Assembly: GCA_021325575.1 (NCBI GenBank)
Contig: JAJPGW010000004.1
Coordinates: 1-42,632 of the forward strand
Source: Gammaproteobacteria bacterium
GTDB taxonomy: Bacteria; Pseudomonadota; Gammaproteobacteria; DSM-16500
Direction: 5' to 3'
Length of the DNA stretch: 42,632 nucleotides
Notes under the pieces: generated by a model
Databases searched by the model: none
What the model was told of the DNA's origin: nothing
Seen by the model: the letters and a program-made list of their open reading frames with translations, nothing else
Translations under genes and position numbers: made by a program
Part shown: one piece after another, positions 18,811 through 27,819 of the stretch
How the letters are laid out: the number at the start of each line of letters is the position of its first letter
How positions within the stretch are numbered: the stretch's first letter is position 1

Positions 18811-20052
18811 TTAATTCATTTTAAAAATATGCACAGCCACAAACTGATCTTTAGGAAAATTCCGTTTTGCGCGTACTTTATTGTGATTGCGAAAAAAGTT
18901 AAAAGACCATCGTGAATCGACAAATTTATTATTGCCGGTAGTGGTGCCCGCATTGCGTTCAAGAAATATTTTACCACTTCGGTTCGAACTTGCGATGACG
19001 GTAATTGCATGTGTACCTATTTCGTGATCTAAATACGGTTTAGTATCGACATAGCAAATCGATTCGTTGAGTTTAACTTTATCAAAATCACAATCAGCGA
19101 CTTGATAATCCTTGGTTAACAGATTTTGTAGGATTTGATTAATATCTCCTTTTTGCATCGACACATTAACGACCGTCGTATCATTTCGGATTTCGATGAC
19201 TTTAACATGTTTTTCTTCTAATTCCTCATCATCGCCAATGATATCTGCAATGAGTTTTTTAGGATTCGGTGCTTCTTTCGAATCTTTTCGCGAAACTTGC
19301 AATTGATACACAACCTGTTTTTTGCTGACAGGTTTATCAGGTGAAATAAAATCAGTCACCCCGTTTCCCATTGCAGCCATATGTTCAGCGGTTTCTAAAC
19401 AGGAAAGAGCAAATCTAACAGCAAAGAATGAACGCTCAAAATCATCTTCTAATTTTACAATTTCAACTAGCATGTTAAAGAGGGTTGATGCATTGAACGC
19501 ATTGCCTTTTTTATCTAACAACGCTGTATTTACCACCATTTCATCTTGAGGACGTAGTTTCACTACGCAATTATGCATGCCTCGCTCTACTGCTTGTCCC
19601 AGAAGATGGTTTCCGCTTTCTTCTGAATAAGTTTCTTCATGTTCTTCTCCGCGGTTAACAAAATCATCATCGCTATCATAATCAATTTTCGTTTCTGGTT
19701 CTTCGGCAGGAGTAGTTTTGCTTTGTAACATGTTTCCATTCGGGAAATGCTTATCAAAATGAGCAAGTGTTTCTGGATTTAAAAAGCTAGGACTTTCTGT
19801 TTTCTGTTTTTTTTCAGAATTTTCATACTCAGTTTCTGACGCTTTCCGCTTTCTGGAGGATTGATCCACTTCAGCTGTAGTATTATACGACTCTGTTGGC
19901 GCTGCGAAAGTGTCTTTAGCATCTAAAGGAGACGCTTGATTAATCAGCAAAGGGGGAGTATCAAATAAAGTTGGCTGAGAGGTTCGAGGAAATAATTTCG
20001 ATAAGCTTGCAAGCTCCTCAGGTGTAAAAAGAGGGTGACGTTGTTGAGCCAT
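18811..20052 (-). CDS. Unknown protein with bipartite nuclear localisation signal; effector candidate
   Basis: This 413-residue protein has no family I recognise and no signal peptide or membrane segment. Near the N-terminus, RKRK (67-70) and KKQK (81-84) are separated by ten acidic/polar residues, a textbook bipartite nuclear localisation signal. A motif is repeated on either side of it: FTPEELASLSKLFP (9-22) and LNPETLAHFDKHFP (91-104). An acidic stretch (DYDSDDDF, EEHEETYSEESG) follows, then an ordered C-terminal half. A eukaryote-type NLS in a bacterial protein suggests delivery into a host cell and its nucleus, but that is inference. It converges on glk with a gap of only 8 bp. Confidence 0.75.
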   Translation of the reverse strand: MAQQRHPLFTPEELASLSKLFPRTSQPTLFDTPPLLINQASPLDAKDTFAAPTESYNTTAEVDQSSRKRKASETEYENSEKKQKTESPSFLNPETLAHFDKHFPNGNMLQSKTTPAEEPETKIDYDSDDDFVNRGEEHEETYSEESGNHLLGQAVERGMHNCVVKLRPQDEMVVNTALLDKKGNAFNASTLFNMLVEIVKLEDDFERSFFAVRFALSCLETAEHMAAMGNGVTDFISPDKPVSKKQVVYQLQVSRKDSKEAPNPKKLIADIIGDDEELEEKHVKVIEIRNDTTVVNVSMQKGDINQILQNLLTKDYQVADCDFDKVKLNESICYVDTKPYLDHEIGTHAITVIASSNRSGKIFLERNAGTTTGNNKFVDSRWSFNFFRNHNKVRAKRNFPKDQFVAVHIFKMN

Positions 20053-20310
20053 TACTTTTTCCTCGTTTTTTAATCATATAATAATATTTAGTCTAAAAAT
20101 TGTACTATATCTCTCTAAAAAGATAAATGCTTTTATTGCGATAGGCAAGCACGAGATAAAGAACTTAGTAATAAAAAATTATAAATATAATCATATACTT
20201 ATAAATAAATGCAAACCAGGATAAAAGACCCTGAGCCACTGTTTAAAAATATTCCCCTTAATCAAGCTAAGTGCTAAGATATTTTTTTCAACATTATCAA
20301 GGAGCGATAT

Positions 20311-20733
20311 ATGAAGAAAGGCGTTATTTTAAGTGGCTTGGCCCTATTTGCAATGAGCACAATAGCATCCGCTGCTTCATTGCAATCTCTGACCAAAGAC
20401 CAAGTCAATCAAATGATCGGCGGCAAAACCCTAACGACGATTCCATTGGTCACCATGAATCAAGAGTTAATGCAGGATAATCCTGTGACATTTACTTTGG
20501 ATAAACAAGGTAAAATAACCGGTCAATTTGCCAATAAACCCGCAACGGATCCGCAAACCGATGAAGGCACTTGGATGGTGAAACCAACAGGTACGACCTG
20601 CGTCACTTGGCAACACTGGAACAATGCTAAACCCATTTGCGTCAATATTTTTAGCCTGAATAACACACTGATTTTTGTCAATCAAGATACCCAAAATTTC
20701 GAAAGCATGGTTTTAAAGACCAATATTCGATAA
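20311..20733 (+). CDS. Small secreted/periplasmic protein
   Basis: The 140-residue product has a clear Sec signal peptide (MKKGVILSGLALFAMSTIASA, cleavage after ASA at about residue 22). A small mature domain follows, with 'GTWMVKPTGTTCVTWQHWNN' and two Cys (in TTCVTW and KPICVN) that may form a disulfide. An AAGGAG lies before the ATG. I do not recognise the family with certainty; the pattern recalls small beta-rich periplasmic domains. A strong hairpin follows the stop codon. It stands between the NLS protein and cvpA. Confidence 0.75.
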   Translation: MKKGVILSGLALFAMSTIASAASLQSLTKDQVNQMIGGKTLTTIPLVTMNQELMQDNPVTFTLDKQGKITGQFANKPATDPQTDEGTWMVKPTGTTCVTWQHWNNAKPICVNIFSLNNTLIFVNQDTQNFESMVLKTNIR

Positions 20734-20741
20734 TTGCAAAA

Positions 20742-20770
20742 CTGCTGGGCCTATAAACCAGGCCCAGCAG
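20742..20770 (+). terminator. Strong hairpin after the secreted-protein gene
   Basis: CTGCTGGGCCT and AGGCCCAGCAG form a perfect 11-bp stem around the 7-nt loop ATAAACC, starting 9 bp after the stop codon. No U-run follows, so it may act as an mRNA-stabilising structure or a weak terminator. Confidence 0.55.
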
Positions 20771-20843
20771 CTCATCACAACCTTGTTTCCTTCCTTGTCA
20801 GATTGTTTCATAATACCTTAAATAAATTGGTCGAGGCGTGTGA

Positions 20844-21476
20844 ATGAGTAGTTGGACTGGGATAGATTTTTTCATCTTTTTAATCTTATTGCTGAATACC
20901 CTGATGGGTATGTCACGCGGCGCCACGCGAGAAATCGTTGCCACTATGTGTTGGATCGCAGCCTTAGTCGTTACCATTAAATTTACCCTTCCGGTCATGA
21001 AATTCATCAATAGTTCACCGTTGATTACTACCGTGATTGCAACCCCGATGGTTCAGCGATTCATGCAGCAAATGGGACTGCCCCCTTTGACAGAACAAAT
21101 GCTACTGAATCTGAATTATTGTATTAGTTTGCTAGTTTGCTTTATGAGCGTGATTGCTGCATCCGGAGTCATTGTCTCAATGTCAAATATTGTTGAAGTT
21201 TTTCCTTTTCCCTACCAGTTCCTCAATCGAAAACTAGGCACAGCACTTGGCGCAATGCGTGGCTTTGTTTTCACTTTGATATTCATCGTCCTCTTGCAAC
21301 ATCTTTTTATGGGAAATGTACCCGCTTCTTATTTCATTAATTTATTCCAAGGCTCCGCCCAAAAACTGGACAATTTAATCACAGCTCAGGCCCCCGAACG
21401 TTACCGAGAAATCCTCGAAGACCGAAATCTCTATAACGAACAAAATATTTTGAATGAATTAAAAAATCCGACCTAA
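20844..21476 (+). CDS. cvpA: CvpA family inner-membrane protein
   Basis: The 210-residue protein has four hydrophobic segments (about 7-22, 30-50, 90-115 and 135-155) and the family N-terminus: IDFFIFLILLLNTLMGMSRG, including the conserved small-residue GxxRG turn. CvpA proteins are inner-membrane proteins first found through colicin V production and later linked to envelope stress tolerance. In E. coli cvpA precedes purF; here purF is not adjacent. A 69-residue hypothetical ORF follows 40 bp downstream on the same strand. Confidence 0.85.
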   Translation: MSSWTGIDFFIFLILLLNTLMGMSRGATREIVATMCWIAALVVTIKFTLPVMKFINSSPLITTVIATPMVQRFMQQMGLPPLTEQMLLNLNYCISLLVCFMSVIAASGVIVSMSNIVEVFPFPYQFLNRKLGTALGAMRGFVFTLIFIVLLQHLFMGNVPASYFINLFQGSAQKLDNLITAQAPERYREILEDRNLYNEQNILNELKNPT

Positions 21477-21516
21477 ATACTAACTTTCTATCAATTATAA
21501 AATAAAGAGGTATCCA

Positions 21517-21726
21517 ATGTGTTTTGGGTGCGAAAATAAAGGCGAAGTAATCAAACAAACCCAAAAAGAAGCCAAAGAAAGACAACTTGGTATATCAGTA
21601 TTAGGAAAGTGGAATCTATTTGTTGCGAAAAAAAAAGCAGCAGCGATAGAAGAAGTCTTGAAAGAAACGGCTATCATGCCAATCCCTGTAATTAATATTG
21701 TTAATCGTTATGCTTTTCGATCATAA
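21517..21726 (+). CDS. Small hypothetical protein (69 residues)
   Basis: A short ORF starting MCFGCENKGEV, with two Cys in a CxxC pair (residues 2 and 5), a Lys/Glu-rich helix in the middle and a hydrophobic tail (IMPIPVINIVNRYAF). AAAGAGG stands seven bases before the ATG, which argues it is translated. No family recognised. It ends just before a 21-bp inverted-repeat element, so its 3' end may have been changed by that insertion. Confidence 0.5.
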   Translation: MCFGCENKGEVIKQTQKEAKERQLGISVLGKWNLFVAKKKAAAIEEVLKETAIMPIPVINIVNRYAFRS

Positions 21727-21732
21727 AATACC

Positions 21733-21819
21733 GGGTCAAGTCCGGCTATCGGTTGTTCAATGACATTTGCAGATCCAGCTCTAGCCTTAATATTTGATAC
21801 CGATAGCCGGATTTGACCC
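21733..21819. repeat. 87-bp element with 21-bp terminal inverted repeats
   Basis: The left arm at 21733-21753 starts GGGTCAAGTCCGG. The right arm at 21799-21819 ends CCGGATTTGACCC. They are inverted copies of each other over 21 bp with one mismatch, around a 45-bp core without coding capacity. The form is that of a miniature inverted-repeat element or a folded RNA leader. No second copy is in the window. Confidence 0.7.
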
Positions 21820-21906
21820 CCGTTGTCCCCCGCCCCCAATTGCCCTAGAATTGAACATCTGGTAATATTTTTAAAACTTTTAAAGTCAAAAAAACGAGGA
21901 GTTCCC

Positions 21907-23625
21907 ATGCTACGCATAGTATTTCCACAGCAAAATAATAAGCCCAAGGGTTACGAAAAATTTAAAAAATTACTTAATCTCGAAAACATAAACGATTTTT
22001 TCAGCCAGGTTGAAGATAACATTTACAATGACAAAATGACTGATGCCTGCGGTGATGTATTGAAAAAAGAATACATCGAAAAAATGCTAAAGCAATCTAA
22101 AAAATTATTTGATTTACGCGGGGCAATCTATAGTTATGCGCCTACTTTTATATCGATGTTACCTGTTCCTTCTGAAAATCCTGAAAATACTCAGTTTATT
22201 GAATTTTTAAAATATTGTTCGCAAAAACGGAAAATAATCGCTGAGAAAAAAGCACAAGCCGCAGCAAAACTTCTAGCAGAAAAAGATCCGAAACAAAATC
22301 AACCGGAAGCACAGCCAAAACCGGAGGCTGAACCCAAACAACTACCACCCCAAACACCCATACAAGCAGAAGCCCAACCAGAATCCAAAACTCAAGCGGA
22401 TCAAAAAGGCGATCCAGCCATTATCGAATTCGGAAAAAAAGCAAACCGTCTAAAACTTCGCGCTCGTGCCATACAAGCAAACCCAAACAGCAAAGTTAAA
22501 AAAGTGCTATTCATGGATATGGATCAAAACTTTTTTGGAATTCATACCCGAGGTGTCGTATTTAGTTCAGAAAATTGGTATTTACTGAATAATATTCGTG
22601 AACGTGAAAAAACCAAAAAATTAATTCTAGACTGGATTGATCAGGGTGGGGTCGTTTGTCCTATCTCGCGCGGTTGCCAATGGAAAATAGTGACTCCTCA
22701 AAATGCAGATCTAACACGCGGTTTAGATATCCATTCAGGCTCGGAATCCATCGAATTACATTTTAAAGCATTATTAGGCGCAGACTATGAGCGCGTAAAA
22801 AATAATATTGTCATTAAAGCATTCTATGTCGCTGAAGAAGCTTATGAAACACGTGTAAATGTCATGGAAGAAAAATCAATGGGAACATTATTGAAGACTC
22901 TCGATGTTCCCGATTATTTAACCAAATGCCGCATAGTAGAAGAAGAGCAAGAATCTAAAAAATTTACAGCACTTGCTGAAGCTCATGGCGATATAGCAAA
23001 AAAGTTGGATCAATTCTTTCGAAATCCAGAAAATAATACCCAAGATAAAACGGTTCTCTTAGAGGATCAGGCGCCTTTCAAGGTCGAGCATCTTTTATTC
23101 TGTGTTGAAATGCTGGAGATGCGTTTTCCGGAACATCAATTTGAAGGAACTTATATCGATGATATGCAAGAAGAATTAGATGTTGCAACCATTATGATGG
23201 CGAATCAGTTCAGGAAATTTGTTACTATCAACTGTGTTAACACGCCAGCCTGGCGCGATCAAATCAGAAAAGAACTTGCACCCCAAGCTTTAAATACGAC
23301 AACAAGGTTATTAAGTGAGCAAAAATTAGGTGGCAACATGCAACAACCTGCTGTGCCACTAAAATTAGCAGAAGAAAAAGAAACACCAATATCCATCTTG
23401 AAAAAAATGGGCAATCCAGACGACCGTCATGCAAAATTGATGGAGCTCTATAACAAAGAAACTGAAAGAAAAAATCAAATGCAACTCTTAGAGGATTATT
23501 TAGCAGAATTTCCTGACTGTCCGCACAGAGAAGAAGTTGAACTGGAGAAAGCGTTAAAATTAAGCGCGGCACTAGCTGAAAAACAGCCAGAGCCTGCGAC
23601 TCAGCCATTTTCTCTGACAGCATGA
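21907..23625 (+). CDS. HAD-like large protein with low-complexity linker; effector candidate
   Basis: The frame opens at 21823, but the ATG at 21907 has GAGGAG upstream, giving 572 residues; the earlier start would begin beside the inverted-repeat element. Residues 1-115 are helical. About 115-170 is a Pro/Glu/Gln/Lys-rich linker. A HAD-like core follows: a beta strand into DMDQN (Asp204, Asp206; motif I DxD), CPISRG (251-256; possible motif II Ser) and TYIDDM (415-420; Asp pair like motif IV). A helical tail ends in PFSLTA. HAD enzymes act mostly as phosphatases. Neither substrate nor secretion can be read from the sequence; the layout resembles Legionellales effectors, an inference. Confidence 0.75.
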   Translation: MLRIVFPQQNNKPKGYEKFKKLLNLENINDFFSQVEDNIYNDKMTDACGDVLKKEYIEKMLKQSKKLFDLRGAIYSYAPTFISMLPVPSENPENTQFIEFLKYCSQKRKIIAEKKAQAAAKLLAEKDPKQNQPEAQPKPEAEPKQLPPQTPIQAEAQPESKTQADQKGDPAIIEFGKKANRLKLRARAIQANPNSKVKKVLFMDMDQNFFGIHTRGVVFSSENWYLLNNIREREKTKKLILDWIDQGGVVCPISRGCQWKIVTPQNADLTRGLDIHSGSESIELHFKALLGADYERVKNNIVIKAFYVAEEAYETRVNVMEEKSMGTLLKTLDVPDYLTKCRIVEEEQESKKFTALAEAHGDIAKKLDQFFRNPENNTQDKTVLLEDQAPFKVEHLLFCVEMLEMRFPEHQFEGTYIDDMQEELDVATIMMANQFRKFVTINCVNTPAWRDQIRKELAPQALNTTTRLLSEQKLGGNMQQPAVPLKLAEEKETPISILKKMGNPDDRHAKLMELYNKETERKNQMQLLEDYLAEFPDCPHREEVELEKALKLSAALAEKQPEPATQPFSLTA

Positions 23626-23718
23626 TTACTTAACGAAATTTAAATCGAGTTCTAGTATTGAAAAAGTAGCTCAACCCTACTTATACTTGTAGTTTCAAAA
23701 TAAAAAATGGAGACCGCC

Positions 23719-24765
23719 ATGCAAGCCACCCAAGGATACGCAGTGAAAAGTGCCACCTCTCAATTCGAACCCTTCAAGTTTCAAAGAAGAAATCCTGGCG
23801 CGCATGACGTTCAGATTCAAATTCTTTTTTGTGGAATTTGTCATTCTGACATTCATCAAGCACGCAATGAATGGGGAAACTCGACGTATCCGATGGTCCC
23901 AGGACATGAAATTGTTGGCAAAGTCACAGCAGTTGGCAAAGACGTAAAAAAATTTAAAGCAGGCGATGTCGTAGGCGTCGGTTGTTTTGTGGATTCTTGC
24001 AGAACGTGTTCGAGTTGCAAAGATCACGAAGAACAATTTTGTGAAAAACATCTCGCATTAACTTACAATGGAACAGAAATGGATGAAAAAACCCCGACAT
24101 TCGGCGGTTATTCTTCACAAATTGTCGTTGATGAAAAATATGTATTATCGATTGCATCCAAATTACCGCTTGAAAGCATCGCGCCATTATTATGCGCAGG
24201 CATTACAACTTATTCACCACTGCGACATTATGAAGTGGGCCCCGGCAAAAAAGTTGCAATCATTGGCCTCGGCGGATTAGGGCACATGGGAGTAAAATTG
24301 GCAGCGGCCATGGGTGCGGAAGTAACGGTGCTAAGCACATCACCCGCCAAAGAAAAAGATGCAAAACGCTTAGGCGCTCAGAAATTTGTTGTCACAAAAG
24401 ACCGTAAAAATCTCGAACCCCTCGCAAATTATTTTGATTTTATTTTAGATGCGGTATCGGCTGAGCACGACCCCAATATGTATTTGAATTTGTTAAAACG
24501 CGGCGGGGTGATGGTATTAGTCGGCGTCCCTGAAAAGCCATTCGCCCTGCAAGCCTTTCCACTGATTTCCAATCGCAGACGATTGGCAGGTTCATTAATT
24601 GGCGGCATCAAAGAAACGCAAGAAATGTTAGACTTTTGTGCGAAACATAATATTGGTTCCGACGTCGAAGTCATTCCGATTAATAAAATTCCGGAAGCCT
24701 ACGAACGCACCATCAAAGGTGACGTGCGATATCGTTTTGTGATTGATATGAGTACGTTAAAATAA
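23719..24765 (+). CDS. yahK: Zinc-dependent alcohol/aldehyde dehydrogenase (YahK/CAD type)
   Basis: This medium-chain NADP-type dehydrogenase reduces aldehydes to alcohols. An ATG at 23707 is possible, but the one at 23719 has GGAG six bases upstream and gives 348 residues, like E. coli YahK. Catalytic zinc ligands are Cys41 (GICHSD), His63/Glu64 (PGHEIVG) and Cys159 (LLCAG). Structural zinc ligands are Cys94, 97, 100 and 108. The nucleotide-binding GLGGLG is at 183-188, and the C-terminal 'SLIGGIKETQEMLDFCAKH' is strongly conserved. It probably detoxifies aldehydes; the natural substrate is unknown. Confidence 0.93.
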   Translation: MQATQGYAVKSATSQFEPFKFQRRNPGAHDVQIQILFCGICHSDIHQARNEWGNSTYPMVPGHEIVGKVTAVGKDVKKFKAGDVVGVGCFVDSCRTCSSCKDHEEQFCEKHLALTYNGTEMDEKTPTFGGYSSQIVVDEKYVLSIASKLPLESIAPLLCAGITTYSPLRHYEVGPGKKVAIIGLGGLGHMGVKLAAAMGAEVTVLSTSPAKEKDAKRLGAQKFVVTKDRKNLEPLANYFDFILDAVSAEHDPNMYLNLLKRGGVMVLVGVPEKPFALQAFPLISNRRRLAGSLIGGIKETQEMLDFCAKHNIGSDVEVIPINKIPEAYERTIKGDVRYRFVIDMSTLK

Positions 24766-24789
24766 AGATGTATCCCTTTATCTTTATTT
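24760..24789. terminator. AT-rich inverted repeat between convergent genes
   Basis: AAATAAAGAT and ATCTTTATTT are perfect inverted arms around a 10-nt loop. They overlap the stop codons of the dehydrogenase and of the convergent gene. It may serve as a weak bidirectional terminator. Confidence 0.4.
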
Positions 24790-26532
24790 CACTTTCTGAG
24801 ATGGCTGATGTGATTTGCGCTCAGCTTCTTCGACGGTTGCTCCTGCTCTTTTTGAAAATAAAGATAAACTGTTATAGCCTCGTTGGATAGCGGATTTAAT
24901 AGAAAGTTTCCATTCTGCCACAAGGCCGGTCAGTCCCACACCGGTAGCACAGCCTGTCGCGATTAATGCGAGCTTGGTTGCCAAAACCGCTCCGGCTGCA
25001 GCCCAACCGAGGGGAGTGCACAACAATCCGATCACCAGTAAAGAAGCACTTACCGCAGTACCAAACAACAGTGCTCTTTTAGCCCAAGTACGAGCTATGT
25101 AGCTTGAATCGGTAGGCACAGCATTCCTTGCTGCTTCATAATCTTTCACTGTTTGTGGAGTGGGTGCTACAACAACTCTGGCAGCTTTAAAAATTGCATT
25201 TCCTAATAATGACATGGTTTCGTGTTTTCTTTCGCTTTGTAATGAATAATAGAATTGGGAGCTATCTTGATAGAATTGATCAGTTAAATAATCTTCTGGT
25301 TTATAATCTTTTCCAAGTGTTTGTTGTTTATGTTCAATATCATTTTCTTTCGTTTTATCAGAAACTAATTTAAACGCGGCTAATGCAACACGGCATCGCA
25401 AATCTTTAACAGATTGCATTTGTGCTTCTATCGAAGCTTTTTGCGCGCTATCAGAAGTCGCCAATGCGAGTTTACGAAGTGCTTCGGTTTCAATCTGATC
25501 AACTTTGGCAATCATTCTTGCTAATGAATCTCTTATATCTTGATCACTCACTAAGTTTTGCAATTCTATTAATTCATTTCGTATTCTATTGTATTCCCTG
25601 CTGAGGTTAATCTCAGCCAGTTTTCTTTTTAGCTCAAGATTATCTTTATATTCTTCGTTTTCTACTATTTCATTAGCCTGAAGTGCCTTTCGATAATTTT
25701 CTGGTGTTTTCATTTGAATAAAAGCGGTTACATTTTCCAAAGCACGTTCTTGCAGTTCAATTAAAAATTTTTTAAGCGCCAAATTGATCTCTTTTTCTTT
25801 ATCCTTCAAAATTTTTTGAACGGATGCTATCACTTTATTTATGATTTTATCTTTATTTTTTTCCAAATCTTGGTAGATCCATTTGTATTGCTGGCTACCG
25901 TGCTCGAAATCCCGTAAAGGATTGCCTGATATGATATCTTCAATTGTTGGACCATTTCTTACTTGTTCTCGTTTCCACTTATGATCTAGTATCTCAGCCA
26001 TAAAAGCGGCTTGAAACTCATCTTCAATTTCCCGAGTTAAAAATTCTTGCAAATTGAACACTTGAGTTAAAAGGGGTGCTGAAAACACTGCTTGAACTTT
26101 TTCAACTAAAACAGGTAACAAAACTTGTTCTGCTAATTGGTAAGTGTTTCGTGAAGTATTATCTCTTAGGATGTTTTTTAATTCTTTAAGTAGGGGTCCT
26201 TCTACCATTGACCTGATGGTTTTATTTAACTCTTCTTCTTTTTGAAACATAACCAGTACCGTTTTTGGTGTATTGGTTAAAGTTGAAAAAGCGGCAGCTG
26301 GCGCATCAGGATCGAGATCATATACCGTCATTATGGGTTTAAAATAAGTTGTTAATTTAGTAATACCTTCAAAATCATTAAACTCCAGCATGGTTAAATA
26401 ACATTCTTCGCAGTCAGCAAGCAATGCCTCAAACTTAGGTTTAAGGTATGGTTTACGCCGAGCCCAGTCTTTAAATTCGTTAAATTCGCTCGCGTAGTTT
26501 TTAAGAATTTCTCTTTGCTTCCCAGTATCCAT
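24784..26532 (-). CDS. Unknown coiled-coil protein with C-terminal membrane hairpin; effector candidate
   Basis: The 582-residue protein is mostly alpha-helical and highly charged, with probable coiled coils between about residues 230 and 400. Near residues 490-545 it has two adjacent hydrophobic segments (LLFGTAVSASLLVIGLLC and WAAAGAVLATKLALIATGC), then an amphipathic basic tail. No signal peptide is seen. This layout, a long helical head and a late membrane hairpin, is common among Legionella and Coxiella effectors that insert into host membranes, but no domain is recognised. It starts with ATG at 26530-26532 and has its own AT-rich upstream region shared with the divergent aminopeptidase gene. 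Confidence 0.7.
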   Translation of the reverse strand: MDTGKQREILKNYASEFNEFKDWARRKPYLKPKFEALLADCEECYLTMLEFNDFEGITKLTTYFKPIMTVYDLDPDAPAAAFSTLTNTPKTVLVMFQKEEELNKTIRSMVEGPLLKELKNILRDNTSRNTYQLAEQVLLPVLVEKVQAVFSAPLLTQVFNLQEFLTREIEDEFQAAFMAEILDHKWKREQVRNGPTIEDIISGNPLRDFEHGSQQYKWIYQDLEKNKDKIINKVIASVQKILKDKEKEINLALKKFLIELQERALENVTAFIQMKTPENYRKALQANEIVENEEYKDNLELKRKLAEINLSREYNRIRNELIELQNLVSDQDIRDSLARMIAKVDQIETEALRKLALATSDSAQKASIEAQMQSVKDLRCRVALAAFKLVSDKTKENDIEHKQQTLGKDYKPEDYLTDQFYQDSSQFYYSLQSERKHETMSLLGNAIFKAARVVVAPTPQTVKDYEAARNAVPTDSSYIARTWAKRALLFGTAVSASLLVIGLLCTPLGWAAAGAVLATKLALIATGCATGVGLTGLVAEWKLSIKSAIQRGYNSLSLFSKRAGATVEEAERKSHQPSQKVK

Positions 26533-26718
26533 TGGCCTCTCGTTAAATAAAAAAAATGTTTTATATTAATAGTTTAGCGTATTAATATTAAAAAAACCTT
26601 AAAGGACAGATAAAAAAAGCCTATTAACTCATTGAATTTTATAAATATTCTATCGTCTACTTTTTTAATGCTAGAATGACCCCATCAGATAAAGTCGAAT
26701 ATTACTGCGAAACCAATA

Positions 26719-27750
26719 ATGGCAAAAAATAACTTCCCCGAAGACGCAATCACTACAGCAGCAAATCATATACAGGATATTTTATCGCTAGCTATCCAGC
26801 ACTCATCCCAGCAAAGGGCCATTGTCATCTCCGATGCACAATGTCCTCTTGCCGTGACTTTGACTGAGGCTTATCGACGATGTCTTCCGACAGCAAGATT
26901 TATTGATTTTGATGCAGTGACTTCAGTGGATATCTTTGCGGCTTTTAAAACACTCGCACCGTCAGACCTGGTTGTATTGATCCAATCAACTAGTTTCCGT
27001 CTTAAAGATTTTCGAGTCCGCGTTGAACTTTTTGCGCAATCACTAAAAGTGATAGAACATCCGCATCTTGCTCGCATGTCAGGCATAGAAGGAATTTATT
27101 ACATTGAATCATTAGCCTACGATCCTGTTTATTATCGGACAGTGGGTCACGCGCTCAAGAAAAAAATTGATAATGCAAAAAGTGGCGTTGTCGATAGTGG
27201 TGGTGAGCGTCTGGTTTTCAGTTCGCCTTTTGAATCGGCGAAACTGAATATAGGTGATTATACTGACATGAAAAATATCGGCGGTCAGTTTCCGATTGGC
27301 GAAGTTTTTACTGAAGCACAGGATCTTGAATCCGTGAATGGACGGGTGCGTATTTTTGCTTTTGCAGACACTTCATTCACGGTTAATAAACCGGAAAAAC
27401 CCATCACAATGGTAGTGACTAAAGGTCGGGTGACCGATGTCATTGATTCAACACCCGAGTTTGACAAGGTACTTGAAAATATTCGCGCTGATGAAGGAGA
27501 AGTGTGGTTGCGAGAACTGGGGTTTGGCATGAATCGCTCATTTACAGAAAACCGAATAGTCAGCGATGTCGGCACCTATGAACGCATGTGCGGTATCCAC
27601 CTGTCTCTTGGCGCAAAACACGGCGTATACAAAAAAACCAATTTTAAACGGGGCGAGACCTGGCATCATGTGGATGTTTTTGCTGTCACGCAATTAGTTT
27701 ATCTTGATGATGAGGTTATATATCAGAATGGAAGGATACTGACCGTTTAA
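26719..27750 (+). CDS. M29-family aminopeptidase-like protein
   Basis: The 343-residue protein matches the order of metal ligands in M29 aminopeptidases (AmpS/AmpT): Glu195 in GGQFPIGEVF, Glu266 in RELGFGMN, His294 in GIHLSLG, Tyr304, and His317 with Asp319 in HHVDV. M29 enzymes remove N-terminal residues from peptides using two divalent metal ions in the cytoplasm. The N-terminal domain is divergent and the protein is somewhat shorter than AmpT (about 400). It stands divergent from the coiled-coil protein and precedes the 33-residue basic protein. Peptidase activity is likely but not proven. Confidence 0.75.
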   Translation: MAKNNFPEDAITTAANHIQDILSLAIQHSSQQRAIVISDAQCPLAVTLTEAYRRCLPTARFIDFDAVTSVDIFAAFKTLAPSDLVVLIQSTSFRLKDFRVRVELFAQSLKVIEHPHLARMSGIEGIYYIESLAYDPVYYRTVGHALKKKIDNAKSGVVDSGGERLVFSSPFESAKLNIGDYTDMKNIGGQFPIGEVFTEAQDLESVNGRVRIFAFADTSFTVNKPEKPITMVVTKGRVTDVIDSTPEFDKVLENIRADEGEVWLRELGFGMNRSFTENRIVSDVGTYERMCGIHLSLGAKHGVYKKTNFKRGETWHHVDVFAVTQLVYLDDEVIYQNGRILTV

Positions 27751-27819
27751 TCACTTGTTCATTTTAAGTAAGTAGACTAAGCTTCTGCTGTAAAACTATT
27801 AATTTTTAAGGAGATACCC

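Noticed and set aside
20255-20280. PmrA box upstream of the secreted protein
   Set aside because: CTTAA and CTAAG are 10 bp apart, but the second half is imperfect and the rest of the motif is missing.
21823-21906. Longer N-terminus of the HAD-like protein
   Set aside because: It would start beside the inverted-repeat element without a ribosome-binding site, while the ATG at 21907 has GAGGAG at good spacing.
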